Origin: Hungateiclostridiaceae bacterium UBA1305 | GTDB taxonomy: Bacteria; Bacillota; Clostridia; Acetivibrionales; DTU013 | DNA: 5,721 bases | NCBI GenBank assembly: GCA_002307275.1 | Contig: DBTX01000085.1 | Span: forward strand, 1 to 5,721 | Direction of reading: 5' to 3' | Shown: positions 4,808 through 5,721 of the stretch, piece after piece | Layout: the number at the start of each line of letters is the position of its first letter | How positions within the stretch are numbered: the stretch's first letter is position 1 | The notes under the pieces: generated by a model | Told to the model about the DNA's origin: nothing | What the model saw: the letters and a program-made list of their open reading frames with translations, nothing else | Database searches by the model: none | Made by a program: the position numbers and the translations under genes

Positions 4808-5140
4808 TTACACCTCCTCTTCTAACACTAAAACATATTTACCATATGATAATTCTATCTGTTTGAAGCCGATTGCTGTTGTCTCAAGTATGACCGCGGC
4901 GGTTGATTCCTGCTGAGCCGACATTCCATCCGGCAAGCCGATGATCATATGCCCGTCACTTTCACTGAAGCAGCGACTTAAACCTGCGAGGTCTTCCAGT
5001 GCACCGGCCGCCGTGTAGGCTGTCACCGATACTGCCGAACAAATGATGTCATTCCCTGCATCTGCGTAGCCTGCATGCCCTGTTACATCAAAACCTCTAA
5101 TAGAACCTGCCTGATCCTTTTTTATCATTACCTTGATCAT
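4808..5140 (-). CDS. prp: Prp (YsxB), cysteine protease that trims ribosomal protein L27
   Basis: A 110-residue Prp family protease. His-22 (in GHAGYADAGND) and Cys-34 (in DIICSAVS) fall exactly at the positions of the catalytic dyad reported for the Staphylococcus aureus enzyme, which supports the ATG at 5140 over the internal ATG at 5128. Its job is to remove the short N-terminal extension of L27, which is encoded next; without cleavage L27 cannot occupy the ribosome properly. The ribosome binding site is weak (only GAG in TTGAGCTGACAAA), unlike the strong AGGAGG sites of rplU and rpmA, and inverted repeats fill the 111-base spacer after rplU. Both suggest low expression relative to the flanking ribosomal proteins, sensible for an enzyme. 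The final residues are acidic (EEEV). Confidence 0.95.
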   Translation of the reverse strand: MIKVMIKKDQAGSIRGFDVTGHAGYADAGNDIICSAVSVTAYTAAGALEDLAGLSRCFSESDGHMIIGLPDGMSAQQESTAAVILETTAIGFKQIELSYGKYVLVLEEEV

Positions 5141-5151
5141 TTTGTCAGCTC

Positions 5152-5198
5152 AATATAATGAAAAAAGATTTATGGAACAGGCTTTTTTCAATTATATT
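5152..5198 (-). other. Long AT-rich hairpin in the rplU-prp spacer
   Basis: AATATAATGAAAAAAG (5152-5167) pairs with CTTTTTTCAATTATATT (5182-5198) over 16 base pairs with a single-base bulge, around a 14-base loop. It ends about 11 bases before the prp start codon. On the minus strand the 3' arm contains a T6 run, so it could act as a leaky terminator, an mRNA-processing site or a structure that lowers prp translation. Which of these applies cannot be told from sequence. Confidence 0.6.
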
Positions 5199-5209
5199 TC
5201 CTTAAAACT

Positions 5210-5233
5210 ATTTGCAAAATTTTTTCTGCAAAT
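5210..5233 (-). other. Second inverted repeat in the rplU-prp spacer
   Basis: ATTTGCA (5210-5216) and TGCAAAT (5227-5233) are perfect 7-base inverted arms around a 10-base A/T loop. It lies between the rplU stop and the longer 5152-5198 hairpin. No T-tract follows on the minus strand, so termination here is unlikely. A near-copy of its core occurs inverted at 2644-2661. Confidence 0.45.
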
Positions 5234-5247
5234 TATTTCTGCACCTC

Positions 5248-5266
5248 AAGATCAAATATTGATCTT
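5248..5266 (-). other. Hairpin spanning the rplU stop codon
   Basis: AAGATCAA (5248-5255) and TTGATCTT (5259-5266) are perfect 8-base arms with a 3-base loop. The rplU stop codon (5252-5254) lies inside the distal arm and the last sense codons (Lys-Ile-Asn-Ile) form the other. Ribosomes finishing L21 would melt it, so any effect on decay or read-through depends on translation. Confidence 0.45.
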
Positions 5267-5563
5267 ATTGATCTGCACCTTCGTATAGGGCTGTCTATGT
5301 CCTGTTTTATTCCTGTAACCCTTTTTGGCCTTATACTTGAAGACAATGATTTTCTTTTCTTTTCCCTGTCCAAGTACTTTTCCATCTACAATTGCATTAT
5401 CTACAAGGGGCTTTCCAAAAGTCACACTACCTTCATTTGAAACTGCGAGAACCTTGTCAAACGTCACTGCAGCGCCATCTTCAGCATCCAGTTTCTCGAT
5501 GAAGACGATATCGCCTTCCTGAACCTTGTACTGCTTTCCACCTGTTTCTATAACAGCGTACAT
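5252..5563 (-). CDS. rplU: 50S ribosomal protein L21
   Basis: A 103-residue L21, the normal length. It begins MYAVIETGGKQYKVQEGD (1-18), the universal N-terminus, and ends with the rRNA-binding signature KYKAKKGYRNKTGHRQPYTKVQI (76-98), rich in Lys and Arg. L21 binds 23S rRNA domain I in the early 50S particle. AGGAGGT at 5571-5577 lies seven bases before the ATG. It is the first gene of the rplU-prp-rpmA operon, preceded by a consensus promoter and a leader of about 80 bases that is probably the autoregulatory L21 leader. Unusually, the gap to prp is 111 bases and carries several hairpins. Confidence 0.98.
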   Translation of the reverse strand: MYAVIETGGKQYKVQEGDIVFIEKLDAEDGAAVTFDKVLAVSNEGSVTFGKPLVDNAIVDGKVLGQGKEKKIIVFKYKAKKGYRNKTGHRQPYTKVQINKINI

Positions 5564-5647
5564 TATTATTACCTCCTGTTAACAGACTCGCCGAACCGAT
5601 AGGCAGCAACTGCTGTTGCATTTAGAAGCCCCGTCCGAGCGGTTACC
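5564..5647 (-). promoter_or_regulatory. Probable L21 leader (r-protein autoregulatory 5' UTR)
   Basis: About 80 bases between the predicted start site and the rplU ATG. It contains a GCAAC-AGCA-GTTGC hairpin (5606-5619), a possible AACCG/CGGTT long-range stem, CTCG/CGAG arms, and CTGTTAACAG (5576-5585), a perfect palindrome that runs into the ribosome binding site. Rfam lists an L21 leader in Firmicutes ahead of exactly this gene, thought to bind L21 and repress translation. Position, size and the palindrome at the ribosome binding site fit; the fold has not been computed. Confidence 0.6.
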
Positions 5648-5652
5648 GAAAT

Positions 5653-5681
5653 ATTCTAACACACAAGTGTAATGATGTCAA
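5653..5681 (-). promoter_or_regulatory. Strong sigma-A promoter of the rplU operon
   Basis: The minus strand reads TTGACA (5676-5681), a 17-base spacer, and TAGAAT (5653-5658). The -35 is perfect, the -10 matches five of six, the spacing is ideal, and TGT just before the -10 makes it an extended -10. Transcription should start near 5646. This is the best promoter in the window, as expected for ribosomal protein genes. Confidence 0.9.
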
Positions 5682-5700
5682 CGTCTCCGCTTTGACTAGG

Positions 5701-5721
5701 GTGCATAAAATAATCGTGCAC
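5701..5721. repeat. Short inverted repeat at the right edge
   Basis: GTGCA (5701-5705) and TGCAC (5717-5721) are 5-base inverted arms around an AT-rich 11-base loop, upstream of the rplU promoter. It may belong to the end of a gene beyond the window or be chance. Nothing else is recognised between the promoter and the edge. Confidence 0.25.

Noticed and set aside
1..5721. CRISPR array, tRNA or rRNA genes
   Set aside because: No regularly spaced direct repeats, and no recognisable cloverleaf or rRNA sequence on either strand.

Overview
This window looks like the chromosome of a spore-forming, low-to-moderate-GC member of the Clostridia (Firmicutes). The clues are two small CotF-type spore coat genes, a DUF4364 protein (a clostridial family), a Firmicutes-type L27 that carries a cleavable N-terminal extension, the L27 protease Prp beside it, strong AGGAGG ribosome binding sites and consensus sigma-A promoters. 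Genus cannot be read with confidence.

The left third is accessory. It opens with an imperfect inverted repeat (8-58) resembling a REP/MITE unit. A minus-strand gene (111-800) encodes a short iron-sulfur protein related to, but probably distinct from, epoxyqueuosine reductase. It diverges from a DUF4364 winged-helix regulator (935-1537, +), and their predicted promoters abut. The regulator converges, with a 5-base gap, on a tiny lysine-rich lipoprotein (1543-1746, -). A 323-base gap without a gene (1747-2069) holds the lipoprotein promoter, a REP-like hairpin and a candidate forespore-type promoter. Two tandem spore coat genes follow (2070-2512, +) and end at a long hairpin terminator.

The 273 bases from 2513 to 2785 carry no protein gene. 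Besides that terminator they contain a compact set of nested inverted repeats ending in a T7 tract on the minus strand. This is the best candidate here for an undescribed or uncatalogued structured RNA.

The right half, all on the minus strand, is the conserved ribosome/GTPase block. In transcription order it runs: strong sigma-A promoter, L21-leader-like 5' UTR, rplU (L21), prp (protease), rpmA (L27), intrinsic terminator, second promoter, obgE (ribosome-assembly GTPase), yhbY (50S assembly factor). Prp should trim the L27 made by the next gene; Obg and YhbY act in maturation of the same 50S subunit. The rplU-prp spacer is unusually long (111 bases) and packed with inverted repeats, and prp has a weak ribosome binding site. 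This suggests the protease is made at much lower levels than the two ribosomal proteins around it. A terminator and a private promoter also appear to separate obgE-yhbY from the r-protein genes.
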